From Bacteroidales bacterium (GTDB lineage: Bacteria; Bacteroidota; Bacteroidia; Bacteroidales; Marinilabiliaceae), in assembly GCA_015061285.1 (NCBI GenBank), contig SUWW01000005.1, positions 79,072 to 143,071 of the forward strand: a stretch of DNA of 64,000 nucleotides, in the 5' to 3' direction. Positions 38,303-47,098 of the stretch are shown one piece after another (positions within the stretch are counted from its first letter, which is position 1; every line of letters begins with the position of its first letter). A model generated the notes under the pieces. The model was not told the origin of the DNA. It ran no database searches and saw only the letters and a program-made list of their open reading frames with translations. Both the position numbers and the translations under genes were made by a program.

Positions 38303-39625
38303 TTATATAGTGCCTTTTACTTTTTTGAACAAATCGAGAGCATAAACGTCGGTCATGCCCGAAACTATGTCGACAGCTGCGAGAAGTTTGTCGTAGAGAG
38401 GGGCATCGTCGGCTACAGCAAATTGAGCAGGAATGAAAGGTCGCACAAGTTTTGAGTAGTATCTGTCTGGGTTGAGCATGGCTTCAATGAATGTGTGCAG
38501 CAACGTGCCAATGATAGTGAAGCCCGAGAGCTCTATTTCGGCCACAGAGTGATGTTTATATATATGCTTAGCAGCAAAATTGGCAACAATGTCCATGGCA
38601 TTTTTCTCTGTTTGAGGCAGATAGTCGATAAGCGAACCTTTGAATTGGCCGGCAAGTATAGCATCAATATTATTAGTAAAAATGTCGGCGCAGCGGTTCA
38701 CAAGCCTACCGATAACCATGGAGCGAAGGAAGGCTACACGTTCGTGGATGTCGGTTACACGGGCAAATACTTTGTCGCGTGTCTCAAAGAATTGTTTGTC
38801 GGTCACGCGATCGAAGAAGTTGCACATCATGTCGTTGGTTTGTTCGGCAGATATTATGTCGAGTCGGCAAGCATCTTCTACGTCCATCATCTGGTAGCAG
38901 ATGTCGTCGGCAGCTTCCACGAGGTAGACGAGCGGATAGCGAGCATACGTAGGCAAACCATTTTCGTCGGGCAGTCGAGGCACACCGAGTGTTTCCATCA
39001 CTTGCACGAACGTTTCGACGTCTTGCTGGAAGTAGCCAAATTTTTTTCTATCGACCGACGCTCGAGGATACTTAATGATAGATGCAACCGTAGGAAAAGT
39101 GAGCGCAAAGCCACCTTCGCGACGTCCTGCGAACGTGTGCGACAGCAAGCGAAATGTGTTGGCATTGCCATCGAAATTTATCAGGTCGCTACGCTGCGCT
39201 ATTGTGAGATCAGATTTGGCTATTAGTTCGCTGCCTGTGCCTGCTGTGAAATAGTGCGAAATTGCGCGTTCGCCCGAGTGCCCGAAAGGTGGGTTACCCA
39301 TATCGTGGGCCAAGCATGCCGATTGGACTATTGTGCCTATTTCACCAACGTAGTGCGAACAGACTCCCGCGTCTTTCAATCGTGTGGCAACCATATCGCC
39401 AATAGAGTATCCTACCGACGACACTTCAAGGCTGTGCGTGAGACGGTTGTGTACAAATACACTTGCCGATGGAAGCGGAAAAACTTGCGTCTTGTTCTGC
39501 ATTCGGCGGATTGTAGCCGAAAAAATCAATCGGTCGTAGTCGCGCTTAAACTCTGTGCGCTCCTGACGTATGTGCGTTGCAGGATTTCCCGTGCGTTGCG
39601 TGGTGAGTAGTTTGTTCCAATCCAC
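38303..39625 (-). CDS. dgt: Deoxyguanosinetriphosphate triphosphohydrolase (dGTPase)
   Basis: 440 residues of the HD superfamily. It hydrolyses dNTPs, mainly dGTP, to the nucleoside and triphosphate. The motifs are THSLEVSSVGYSIG (first His), CLAHDMGNPPFGHSGERAI (HD pair and following His), and VYLVEAADDICYQMMDVEDA (distal Asp). The N-terminal TRRIFSATIRRMQ-like stretch reads RLIFSATIRRMQNKTQVFPL. Length matches the family. A TAACTTTG -7-like element lies at 39649-39656 on the minus strand. Confidence 0.93.
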   Translation of the reverse strand: MDWNKLLTTQRTGNPATHIRQERTEFKRDYDRLIFSATIRRMQNKTQVFPLPSASVFVHNRLTHSLEVSSVGYSIGDMVATRLKDAGVCSHYVGEIGTIVQSACLAHDMGNPPFGHSGERAISHYFTAGTGSELIAKSDLTIAQRSDLINFDGNANTFRLLSHTFAGRREGGFALTFPTVASIIKYPRASVDRKKFGYFQQDVETFVQVMETLGVPRLPDENGLPTYARYPLVYLVEAADDICYQMMDVEDACRLDIISAEQTNDMMCNFFDRVTDKQFFETRDKVFARVTDIHERVAFLRSMVIGRLVNRCADIFTNNIDAILAGQFKGSLIDYLPQTEKNAMDIVANFAAKHIYKHHSVAEIELSGFTIIGTLLHTFIEAMLNPDRYYSKLVRPFIPAQFAVADDAPLYDKLLAAVDIVSGMTDVYALDLFKKVKGTI

Positions 39626-39789
39626 TTTGTTCGTTTTTTTTCTCTCCGCAAAGTTATCGTAAGTTGTAAGTTTTGGTGTATTTAGGTTACTGATTGAATA
39701 TACATATATGTATATATATACACTATTAATTATAAAATTAACTTAACTTAACGATACAAAAATTATACAAGTGAAGTAAAAATACGATA

Positions 39790-39809
39790 TTAATTCGCAC
39801 GCGAATTAA
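39790..39809. promoter_or_regulatory. 20-bp perfect inverted repeat before an outer-membrane protein gene
   Basis: TTAATTCGCACGCGAATTAA: nine-base arms around an AC spacer, 19 nt before the ATG at 39829. It could be an operator or a 5'-UTR hairpin. The preceding stretch (39700-39780) is very AT-rich and includes a repeated TTAACTTAAC. Confidence 0.55.
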
Positions 39810-39828
39810 CAATAAAAAACTTCTAAAA

Positions 39829-40557
39829 ATGATTAAGAAAAACATTTTGCTGTTGGCCTTTTTAGGCGTTGCAGCTGTTAGTGCTTCTGCACAAGGCTAC
39901 ACTCGTTTGCAATTGAATTTTGCTCCCCAAACGATGGAAATCAAAGACGTTCCAAGTGAATATGCAAATAACGATTTTGAAGTTGGTTGGGATGGTATGA
40001 AACTTAGCACTCCTGGCTTTGGTCTTGGTTTCATCAAAGGCATCGAACTTTCGAAAACAAAACCTCTTTTCCTCGAACTTGGCGCAAATGCTAATTTCCT
40101 CTTCAAAAAGGCTGACTACTCTGAGGGTGAAGATTATAAACTAACCACGAAATATTCATTCCTAAACTTGGCTATTCCGGTAAACTTGGCTTATCGCATC
40201 AAAGTTTCTGACGCATTCTCTATTCAGCCTTTTGCTGGTTTGAATTTGAAATTCAACCTCCTTGGTAAGTGCAAAAATGAGTTCGAAGAAGATTCTTATA
40301 GCTTCGAATCCGAAGCGGATTTCTTTAGCGACAAATACTCTGAGGGTGAATTTAGCGATGGTGATAGCTACTTCGGTGGCGATAAGGCAAAACGTTTCCA
40401 ACTTGGTCTTAACGTTGGCTGCGGCTTCAACATCAGCAAGTTGTATATCGGTTATACTTTCCAACCTGATTTGACTAACTATGCTGAAATTAAGGCTGAT
40501 GAAACCTACAAAGTGAAGACTCGCAGCAATGTTATCACTATTGGTTTGAACTTCTAA
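39829..40557 (+). CDS. Outer-membrane beta-barrel protein (porin/OmpW-like size)
   Basis: 242 residues. Signal peptide (MIKKNILLLAFLGVAAVSAS, cleavage near SAQ) followed by GYTRLQLNFAPQTM and alternating strands such as YSFLNLAIPVNLAYRIKVSD and FQLGLNVGCGFNISKLYIGY. It ends in NVITIGLNF with a C-terminal Phe, the signal for BamA-dependent insertion. A small 8-10 strand barrel is predicted. It has an acidic loop (EFEEDSYSFESEADFFSDKY). It is a single gene with its own leader region and terminator, consistent with high expression. The ligand is unknown. Confidence 0.8.
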   Translation: MIKKNILLLAFLGVAAVSASAQGYTRLQLNFAPQTMEIKDVPSEYANNDFEVGWDGMKLSTPGFGLGFIKGIELSKTKPLFLELGANANFLFKKADYSEGEDYKLTTKYSFLNLAIPVNLAYRIKVSDAFSIQPFAGLNLKFNLLGKCKNEFEEDSYSFESEADFFSDKYSEGEFSDGDSYFGGDKAKRFQLGLNVGCGFNISKLYIGYTFQPDLTNYAEIKADETYKVKTRSNVITIGLNF

Positions 40558-40875
40558 TAATTGTAGTTAATTCTATAACTAAGGCTGGGTAGGCAACTAT
40601 CCAGCCTTTTTTGTGTATGTACAAATCAAATAATCAAAAGTATAGCTATTACGGATGAGACATAACTAATATGTATTAGTGCGCAGATGCCGTCGATTAG
40701 AACAGATCCTCGCAGATAATATGATCTTTATAAATCTGGGTTTTCTGTGCGAGTTGTTTCTGTTTACGAAACTTGAAGAACAAATTTTATTAGTGCAAAT
40801 TCGTTCAATTCGGTGATTCCATTGACGCAAGATTGCAACTGTTGCTAAATTTGTTCGACACTATAGAGTTAACCA
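40558..40875. other. Intergenic region after the outer-membrane protein gene
   Basis: 318 nt without a gene. It holds a strong terminator at 40581-40612. The remainder is AT-rich, with a degenerate 'GCAGATAATATGATC...ATCTG' stretch reminiscent of the ATCTGTGCGA fragments at 24510 and 55230. No tRNA or ORF with support was found. Confidence 0.55.
40581..40612 (+). terminator. Intrinsic terminator of the outer-membrane protein gene
   Basis: AAGGCTGGGTAG (40581-40592) pairs with CTATCCAGCCTT (40597-40608) around a GCAA tetraloop, with one G-U pair, followed by a T run. Confidence 0.92.
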
Positions 40876-42306
40876 ATGCACCAAATAAAACATAAGAGCA
40901 TAATAGCAATAGGCATCGTAGCAATTGCTGCATTTGCGTTTTTTGTGCTGTGCTATCAATACCATTTCTACTACAAAGAGCAGAACCAAATTTTTTTGCT
41001 TACGGCGGACTTTTTTTGCGCCTACACCTCAACGCCAGCGTGGCTTGCCAACTACATAGGCGATTTGCTAACAGCATTTTTCTATTATCGATATTTAGGT
41101 CCGCTCATTGTGGCTATGTGTGTGTTTGTGTTAGGTTTATATACGTATAAAACGCTGAAATTCATCAATATACGTCATATTGATGTTGTGGCGTGCATAG
41201 TAGCCATAATAATTATGTTGCTCGAATGTGTCTATCACCTCAGCGTCACGTATCAGTTGGCGGCTACGATTGGTAAAATATTCCTCGTTGCAACTATTTA
41301 TCAATCAGTCTATTGGTATAAAAAAGCGTGGTGGAGTTCTCTGTCGGCAATAATTATATTTATGCTCATAACCATTCCTTATGGCAAACACTATAAGGCC
41401 GACATAAAACAATATATAGGAAGTGTGCGAGCTCCAGAAACCATTCTTGAACGCGATTTTGCGGTGGATAACGAATATTACTTTGGCAACTATGGTCGAG
41501 TGCTCGAAATGGTGAAGCATACGCCCAACGAGCAACTCACCCAAGAGATGCTATTTTTTTACTATTTGTCGGCTGCGCAAATGGGACAATTGCCCGAACG
41601 GTTGCTCGATTTTAGCAATCCATATCTTGGCACATTCGAAAAAATTGGTCCGCAAACACCACACATACTTATAAATAATATGCACGAACTCTATTGGTTC
41701 ATTGGTGATATGACCTACGCCGAGCGTGCCGCTATGATGACTCACGTGTTTTCGCCGCAAAACCGTAATGTGCGTATGATAAAACGTATGGCCGAAATAA
41801 ATCTCGTTACCGCCGACACTGCTGCAGCAATAAAATATCTGCGTATACTCGAAAAAACGCCCATCTATAGCAATTGGGCTAAACGTAGAATGCCCGATGC
41901 TCAAAACGAAACTCTTCGCAATCAGATTGCGCATAAACAGCTGTATATCAATGCTACCGACGACATGCAGTATGGCGACGATGCATACGTAATACTTACG
42001 CAATTGCTCAATTCGAATCCCAACAACGATGCTGCGCTCAACTATCTGCTGTGCAGCGATTTGCTCACCAAGCAGATGGATACGTTTTGGCGCGACTACA
42101 ACAACTACTACGGAGCGCGTCGTCATCGCAAGCTCTACGATGAGGCTCTCTGCATCTATCTTGCTGGTACGGAAGCCTCAGCCGAGCAATGGCGACAAGC
42201 CGACATCAGTGCCGATGTGCAAGCACGTTTTGACGAATATTGCAAGCAGCGTGGTAGTAGCTTATTTTCAGATACTTATTGGTATTATTTCGATACTCAT
42301 AAATAA
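40876..42306 (+). CDS. DUF6057-type polytopic membrane protein with periplasmic/cytoplasmic repeat domain
   Basis: 476 residues. The N-terminal 175 residues hold about five membrane segments (SIIAIGIVAIAAFAFFVLCY, YLGPLIVAMCVFVLGLY, VVACIVAIIIMLLECV and others). The rest is soluble and helical with a repeat-like layout (TPNEQLTQEMLFFYYLSAAQ, AAAIKYLRILEKTPIYSNWA and DAALNYLLCSDLLTKQMDTF). This matches proteins labelled DUF6057 in Bacteroidales. Function is unknown. The next gene starts 6 nt later and encodes a PD40 lipoprotein, so the two likely work together. Confidence 0.7.
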   Translation: MHQIKHKSIIAIGIVAIAAFAFFVLCYQYHFYYKEQNQIFLLTADFFCAYTSTPAWLANYIGDLLTAFFYYRYLGPLIVAMCVFVLGLYTYKTLKFINIRHIDVVACIVAIIIMLLECVYHLSVTYQLAATIGKIFLVATIYQSVYWYKKAWWSSLSAIIIFMLITIPYGKHYKADIKQYIGSVRAPETILERDFAVDNEYYFGNYGRVLEMVKHTPNEQLTQEMLFFYYLSAAQMGQLPERLLDFSNPYLGTFEKIGPQTPHILINNMHELYWFIGDMTYAERAAMMTHVFSPQNRNVRMIKRMAEINLVTADTAAAIKYLRILEKTPIYSNWAKRRMPDAQNETLRNQIAHKQLYINATDDMQYGDDAYVILTQLLNSNPNNDAALNYLLCSDLLTKQMDTFWRDYNNYYGARRHRKLYDEALCIYLAGTEASAEQWRQADISADVQARFDEYCKQRGSSLFSDTYWYYFDTHK

Positions 42307-42312
42307 TGCATT

Positions 42313-43767
42313 ATGCTAAAGAAATTTTTTGGCTTCGCTCTGTTGCTAATACTTATGACAAGTTGCCTCTCGTTGCCCGACAATGCTGCGATTGTCGATT
42401 CTATGCCGCCTATCTATCCCGACTATACCGACATCACCATACCACAAAACATTGCACCGCTCAACTTTCTGATTCGTAGCGATGTAGATGAAACTTATGT
42501 GGAGGTCGATGGAGTATGTATGTCGCATAGGCGAGGCAACGAGGTTATTTTCGAAATAGATGATTGGAAGCGCTTTATTAGCAATGCTGTAGATACGACT
42601 TTGAGTGTTACGGTTTATACGCGAAGCGGTGGCCAATGGCTTAAGTATAAACCATTTGCGTGGAATGTTGTGAGTGATAGCATCGATGCGTTTCTCACCT
42701 ATCGCCTTATAGAACCCGATTATGAGATTTATCAAAATATAGAGTTGCGCGAGCGTTGTGTGGAGAATTTCGAAGAGCGCAACATAAGTACATACAAGAT
42801 TGTGGGAAACCGCTGCATGAACTGTCACACTTATAGCAACCGCGATGCTAATCGTTCGATGATGTACGTGCGAGGCGAAAATGGAGGCGCAATACTCAAC
42901 ACCAACGGCATTTTGCGCAAACTCAACATAAAAACGCCCGAGATGGTGTCGCCAAGTGTATATTTCCATTTCAGCCCGTCGGGGCAATATGTTGCATTCT
43001 CGTCCAATGTGATTATCCCCGCATTTCATAGCAAACCAAGCAAGCGCCTTGAGGTCTACGACAGCAAGAGCGATGTCTATGTGGCTGATGTTGAGCATAA
43101 CACCATCATAAGTAGTCCGCTATTAAGCGACAGCACCACATTTGAGACTTTCCCAACCTTCAGCCCCGATGGCCGATATGTATACTATTGTGCAGCTCCT
43201 CTCGTTGATAGGGTCGACAAATTGCAGTATAGTCTTTGTCGTATAGCATTCGACGAAACGAGCGGAGCGTTTGGTAATCAGGTAGATACCGTAATCGATG
43301 CAACCAATCCAGCAATAGTTGGCAAAGGTTCGGTGTGTCACCCCAAGATTTCGCCCGATGGCCGATATTTGCTCTATACGGTGGCTGCATACGGCACATT
43401 TCCCATTTGGCATCCCGAAGCCGATTTGCAGATGTTGGATTTGCAAATAGGCAAGGTGGATACGCTGAGCATAGTGAATAGTGCCAAGAGCGACACCTAT
43501 CATAGTTGGAGTAGCAACAGCAGGTGGTTTGTGTTTGCCAGCAAACGCGACGACGGACTCTATGGCAAGCCATATTTCTGTCATCTTGATGAACAGGGCA
43601 GAGTTTCGAAGCCGTTTGTGTTGCCGCAGCAGACGCCAACTTTCTACGACTACAATCTGAAAAGTTTTAACATTCCCGAGCTTGGGCGAGGCAAACTACC
43701 ATTTACAGCCGAGGCCGTGGGTAGAGCCATGCAATTGGAGTCGGAGGCTTTTCAATTTGCCAATTAA
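42313..43767 (+). CDS. PD40 (TolB-like) beta-propeller lipoprotein with one CxxCH motif
   Basis: 484 residues. Lipobox LMTSC (Cys18). Residues about 40-130 form a beta-rich leader. CMNCH at 168-172 is a canonical haem c attachment site. A propeller follows, with repeated FSPDGRYVYY-type strands (YFHFSPSGQYVAFSSN, FPTFSPDGRYVYYCAAP, HPKISPDGRYLLYTVA, HSWSSNSRWFVFASKR). Such proteins are sometimes annotated as cytochrome c biogenesis or TolB-like, but neither role is shown by the sequence. It is 6 nt downstream of the DUF6057 gene. Confidence 0.78.
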   Translation: MLKKFFGFALLLILMTSCLSLPDNAAIVDSMPPIYPDYTDITIPQNIAPLNFLIRSDVDETYVEVDGVCMSHRRGNEVIFEIDDWKRFISNAVDTTLSVTVYTRSGGQWLKYKPFAWNVVSDSIDAFLTYRLIEPDYEIYQNIELRERCVENFEERNISTYKIVGNRCMNCHTYSNRDANRSMMYVRGENGGAILNTNGILRKLNIKTPEMVSPSVYFHFSPSGQYVAFSSNVIIPAFHSKPSKRLEVYDSKSDVYVADVEHNTIISSPLLSDSTTFETFPTFSPDGRYVYYCAAPLVDRVDKLQYSLCRIAFDETSGAFGNQVDTVIDATNPAIVGKGSVCHPKISPDGRYLLYTVAAYGTFPIWHPEADLQMLDLQIGKVDTLSIVNSAKSDTYHSWSSNSRWFVFASKRDDGLYGKPYFCHLDEQGRVSKPFVLPQQTPTFYDYNLKSFNIPELGRGKLPFTAEAVGRAMQLESEAFQFAN

Positions 43768-43834
43768 TGACGAATTGTTTGTGCTTACGCGACAAATACT
43801 CGCTTGTAGCAAACCATTATTAGCGACTTGATTG

Positions 43835-43842
43835 TAAATTTG
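43835..43842 (+). promoter_or_regulatory. Candidate -7 element for the TPR/PorE-like pair
   Basis: TAAATTTG matches TAnnTTTG and lies 42 nt before the TPR gene, inside a 117-nt AT-rich gap after the PD40 gene. The -33 side is not recognisable. Confidence 0.4.
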
Positions 43843-43884
43843 TAATAATTAACACTCACGATAAACAACAAAACATATATAAGT

Positions 43885-44952
43885 ATGAATATCAAGCAAT
43901 TGCCAGTATTAATTACTCTCGGGGCTGCATCGTTGTGCACTGCTATACATGCACAAAAGCCTGTAGGTAACGATTCTACGCTCATTGTGGCTGAGAATCA
44001 AGAAGCAGAAGTTGCATATAATCAGGGCAACGATTTTGTGGCGCAGCGTAATTATACGCAAGCTATACAGAGTTTTTCGGAAGCCATCGCGGTGAATCCG
44101 CGCTTCTCCAAAGCCTATATCAATAGAGGTTTTGCAAAATCGGAGATTGCCGACTACGCAGGCGCTATATCCGACTTCACTCACGCCATCACCACCGATG
44201 CTCAGGCTGCTGCTGCCTATTATGGTAGAGGTTTGGCTTATTTCAATCAGGGCAAGTCGGCTGATGCTATGCAAGATTTCAATGAGGCAATGCGCAAAGG
44301 CTACAAGGAGGCTAAAGTATATTACTATGTCGGCATTGCGCATTTCGAACTCGGTGAATACGAAGATGCTGTTAACAACCTCACGCTTGCCATAAACACC
44401 GACGGCAACAATGCTTCTATGTATAACGATAGAGGTAGTGTCTATCGTGTGCTCGAGCAATACGACAAAGCCATCGCCGACTATCGTCAAGCCATTCGCC
44501 TCGACCCAAAGATGGCTACGGCTTACAACAACCTTGGCAGTGTACTTATGAAAAAAGGCAACACCGACGAGGCCATAAGTCAATATGGACTTGCCATAGC
44601 TCTCGATCCTCAGTATTATATTGCCTACAACAATAGAGCTCGTGCTAAGTTCGAGAAAAACCTCTTCGACGATATGATTTCCGATTGCCAGAAAGCAATA
44701 AGCATAAAATCCGATTATGCCTTTGCCTACAACAATATGGGCATAGCTCAGATGAAGAAGAAAGACTACGAAGCAGCCTACAAGTCGTTCAGTAAGGCCA
44801 TTCAACTCAATTCTAACTTTGCCGAGGCTTATCTCAATCGTGGTAGTTGCGCCGAGATGCAACGCAATTTCGACAAAGCTGTAGCCGATTGGAAAAAAGC
44901 TTCGCAACTTGGTATTGAGAAGGCTCGCAACTACATCGCATTCTATGAATAA
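43885..44952 (+). CDS. Secreted tetratricopeptide-repeat protein
   Basis: 355 residues. Signal peptide ending near IHAQ, then at least eight TPR units from about residue 38 to 345, for example NPRFSKAYINRGFAKSEIAD, DPKMATAYNNLGSVLMKKGN and SDYAFAYNNMGIAQMKKKDY, each with the W-LG-Y-A-F-A-P pattern. TPR solenoids bind protein partners. It is followed 21 nt later by the PorE-like gene, so it may be a periplasmic partner of that protein. A 332-aa antisense frame over this gene is a codon-bias artefact. Confidence 0.88.
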   Translation: MNIKQLPVLITLGAASLCTAIHAQKPVGNDSTLIVAENQEAEVAYNQGNDFVAQRNYTQAIQSFSEAIAVNPRFSKAYINRGFAKSEIADYAGAISDFTHAITTDAQAAAAYYGRGLAYFNQGKSADAMQDFNEAMRKGYKEAKVYYYVGIAHFELGEYEDAVNNLTLAINTDGNNASMYNDRGSVYRVLEQYDKAIADYRQAIRLDPKMATAYNNLGSVLMKKGNTDEAISQYGLAIALDPQYYIAYNNRARAKFEKNLFDDMISDCQKAISIKSDYAFAYNNMGIAQMKKKDYEAAYKSFSKAIQLNSNFAEAYLNRGSCAEMQRNFDKAVADWKKASQLGIEKARNYIAFYE

Positions 44953-44973
44953 TCAACTATAAATAAGTATATT

Positions 44974-47025
44974 ATGAAGAGTATATATATAGCGTGTTTG
45001 TTACTTATAGCTTGTGCCACTGCGGCATTTGCACAACAAGACACCCCTTTCGATAAGCACAATTTCCCAAACCGCAAAGAAGAGTTCAAGAAAGCTAAGC
45101 GCGCTTTAGATGCTGGTGAGGCGGCCTACGAAGCGGAGTCGTATCATCAGGCAATAGAATTCTTTAGCGAGGCATACAAATTCAATCCTAACTATTCGGA
45201 GCTAAACTATAAGTTGGGACAGTGCTGTAGGCATCTTCCATATAAGTATAAATGTTTGCAATATTTTGAGCATGCCTTCAAACTCAATCCTTCTGTTGCT
45301 GAAGATATTCACCTGATGCTTGCTATTGGCTATCATTACAATAGTCGATTCGATGAGGCTATCAAGGAGTATAAGACATATATGCATCATCTTACTCCTG
45401 CCGATATGGACCAACGCCCGCTCATCGAGAAGAAGATTGAAGAGTGCAATTTCGGTAAGAAGATGCAAGCAGAGCCTGTGCGTGCATTCATCGATAACCT
45501 TGGTCCTACAATCAACACTCGCTACAACGAACATAGTCCTCTCGTATCTGCCGATGAATCGCTCATGCTATTTACCTCTACTCGCGAAAATGGTCGCGAT
45601 ATTAGCGAAGAAGATGGCCAGTATGACGAAGATGTATATATATCAAGAAGTTACAGTAAAAACTGGGCTGTTCCTAAATCTATTTCGGAGAACATAAATA
45701 CTACCGACAACGATGCCACTGTGGGTATCTCGCCTGATGGTCAGTTGCTTTTGGTCTACAATGGTCGCAATGGTGGAGGCAATATAGAATTGAGCGAGCA
45801 AAAAGGTGAAGATTGGAGTTCGCCCGATGAACTACCGCGCCCCATCAACGACAAGAAGGCGCATGAGTCTTCGGCTTGTTTCTCGCCAGATATGCGCCGT
45901 ATATATTTCGTCAGCGATCGCGAAGGTGGTTATGGCGGAACAGACATATACTATTGCGAACTCAATGCAAAAGGCAAATGGGGACCTGCCGTAAATCTTG
46001 GACCGGTAATTAATACGCAATACGACGAAGAGTCGGTGTTTCTACATCCCGATGGCCGTACGCTCTACTTCAGTTCGAACGGGCACGAGACAATGGGTGG
46101 TCTCGACATTCTCACTTCGCAACTCGATGAGCGTGGTGAATGGTCGACTCCGGTGAACGTTGGTTTCCCAATCAACTCGCCCGACGATGACCTTTGCTTC
46201 TCGATGTCGGCAAGTGGCCGACATGGCTACCTTAGCAGTTCGCGCTCCGATGCCATTGGCGGTCTCGATATTTACAGAATAACATTCCTCGGCCCCGAAA
46301 AACCATACGTGCTCAGTGGTGAGGATAACCTCATTGCGGCTCGCTCGAAACCTGTTTCGGATATGGTGATGGAAAAGTCGGTTGAGATTAAGACCATTCG
46401 TCTAACCATTGTGAAAGGTGTGATAAAAGATGCTATCAGTGGCAACCCAATATCAGCCAAGATTGATATTACTGATAATGAGAAGAATGAACTGATATTT
46501 ACCTCGCAAAGTAACGAATCAACAGGTAGATTCCTTGTGTCGTTGCCTTCGGGCAAAAACTATGGTATTGCTGTTCATGCCGATAACTATTTATTCCATT
46601 CTGAAAACTTCGACATTCCGGCAGCTACCGAATATCAAGAGATTGAAAAAGAAATCAACCTCGCCAACATCAAGAAAGATGTTAAGATTGTGCTTCGCAA
46701 CGTATTCTTCGAGACGGGCAGTGCCAAACTTAAGCCGACTTCATACGCCGAGCTTGGTCGACTCACTCAGTTGCTTAACGAAATACCTACGTTGCGCATA
46801 GAAATTTCTGGACATACCGACAATAAGGGCGGCCACGCAGCCAACCAAAAACTATCGGCTGCTCGTGCTAAAGCTGTGGTTACGTTCTTGATTTCGGAAG
46901 GTATCGATGCAAGCCGACTCGAACACAAAGGCTACTCATACGATCAGCCTGTTGCCGACAACAAGACGGCTGAGGGACGCGCTCAAAATCGCCGCGTAGA
47001 GTTCAAAGTCTTGAGTGTTGAATAG
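44974..47025 (+). CDS. PorE-like TPR-propeller-OmpA envelope protein
   Basis: 683 residues. Order of domains: signal, TPR-like helices (about 35-150), PD40 beta-propeller (about 175-435; strands such as DATVGISPDGQLLLVYNGRN and FSPDMRRIYFVSDREGGYGG), a carboxypeptidase-regulatory-like beta domain (about 470-560), and a C-terminal OmpA peptidoglycan-binding domain (IEISGHTDNKGGHAANQKLS, RAQNRRVEF). This is the layout described for PorE, a type IX secretion accessory protein. The signal reads LLIACATAAFAQ; LIAC (Cys14) could be a lipobox, as PorE is a lipoprotein, or it may be cut at AFA. Confidence 0.78.
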   Translation: MKSIYIACLLLIACATAAFAQQDTPFDKHNFPNRKEEFKKAKRALDAGEAAYEAESYHQAIEFFSEAYKFNPNYSELNYKLGQCCRHLPYKYKCLQYFEHAFKLNPSVAEDIHLMLAIGYHYNSRFDEAIKEYKTYMHHLTPADMDQRPLIEKKIEECNFGKKMQAEPVRAFIDNLGPTINTRYNEHSPLVSADESLMLFTSTRENGRDISEEDGQYDEDVYISRSYSKNWAVPKSISENINTTDNDATVGISPDGQLLLVYNGRNGGGNIELSEQKGEDWSSPDELPRPINDKKAHESSACFSPDMRRIYFVSDREGGYGGTDIYYCELNAKGKWGPAVNLGPVINTQYDEESVFLHPDGRTLYFSSNGHETMGGLDILTSQLDERGEWSTPVNVGFPINSPDDDLCFSMSASGRHGYLSSSRSDAIGGLDIYRITFLGPEKPYVLSGEDNLIAARSKPVSDMVMEKSVEIKTIRLTIVKGVIKDAISGNPISAKIDITDNEKNELIFTSQSNESTGRFLVSLPSGKNYGIAVHADNYLFHSENFDIPAATEYQEIEKEINLANIKKDVKIVLRNVFFETGSAKLKPTSYAELGRLTQLLNEIPTLRIEISGHTDNKGGHAANQKLSAARAKAVVTFLISEGIDASRLEHKGYSYDQPVADNKTAEGRAQNRRVEFKVLSVE

Positions 47026-47051
47026 TCTATTTTTTATGTATTAAATATCTG

Positions 47052-47086
47052 CGGAGCATCTCAGTGGTGAGGTGCTCCGTATTTTT
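47052..47086 (+). terminator. Intrinsic terminator after the PorE-like gene
   Basis: CGGAGCATCTCA (47052-47063) pairs with TGAGGTGCTCCG (47068-47079) with one U-G pair and a 4-nt loop, then TATTTTT. It lies inside any upstream extension of the esterase frame, fixing that start at 47099. Confidence 0.85.
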
Positions 47087-47098
47087 CTCTTTTTGTAT

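Noticed and set aside
38495-39226. A 243-residue open frame antisense to dgt
   Set aside because: Shadow of a certain HD-domain gene; no start context or motif.
40558-40875. Possible small RNA or tRNA in the gap after the outer-membrane protein gene
   Set aside because: Apart from the terminator no cloverleaf or conserved fold could be drawn.
43909-44907. A 332-residue open frame antisense to the TPR gene
   Set aside because: It mirrors the codon bias of the repeats in the TPR gene, has no family features, and the plus-strand gene is certain.
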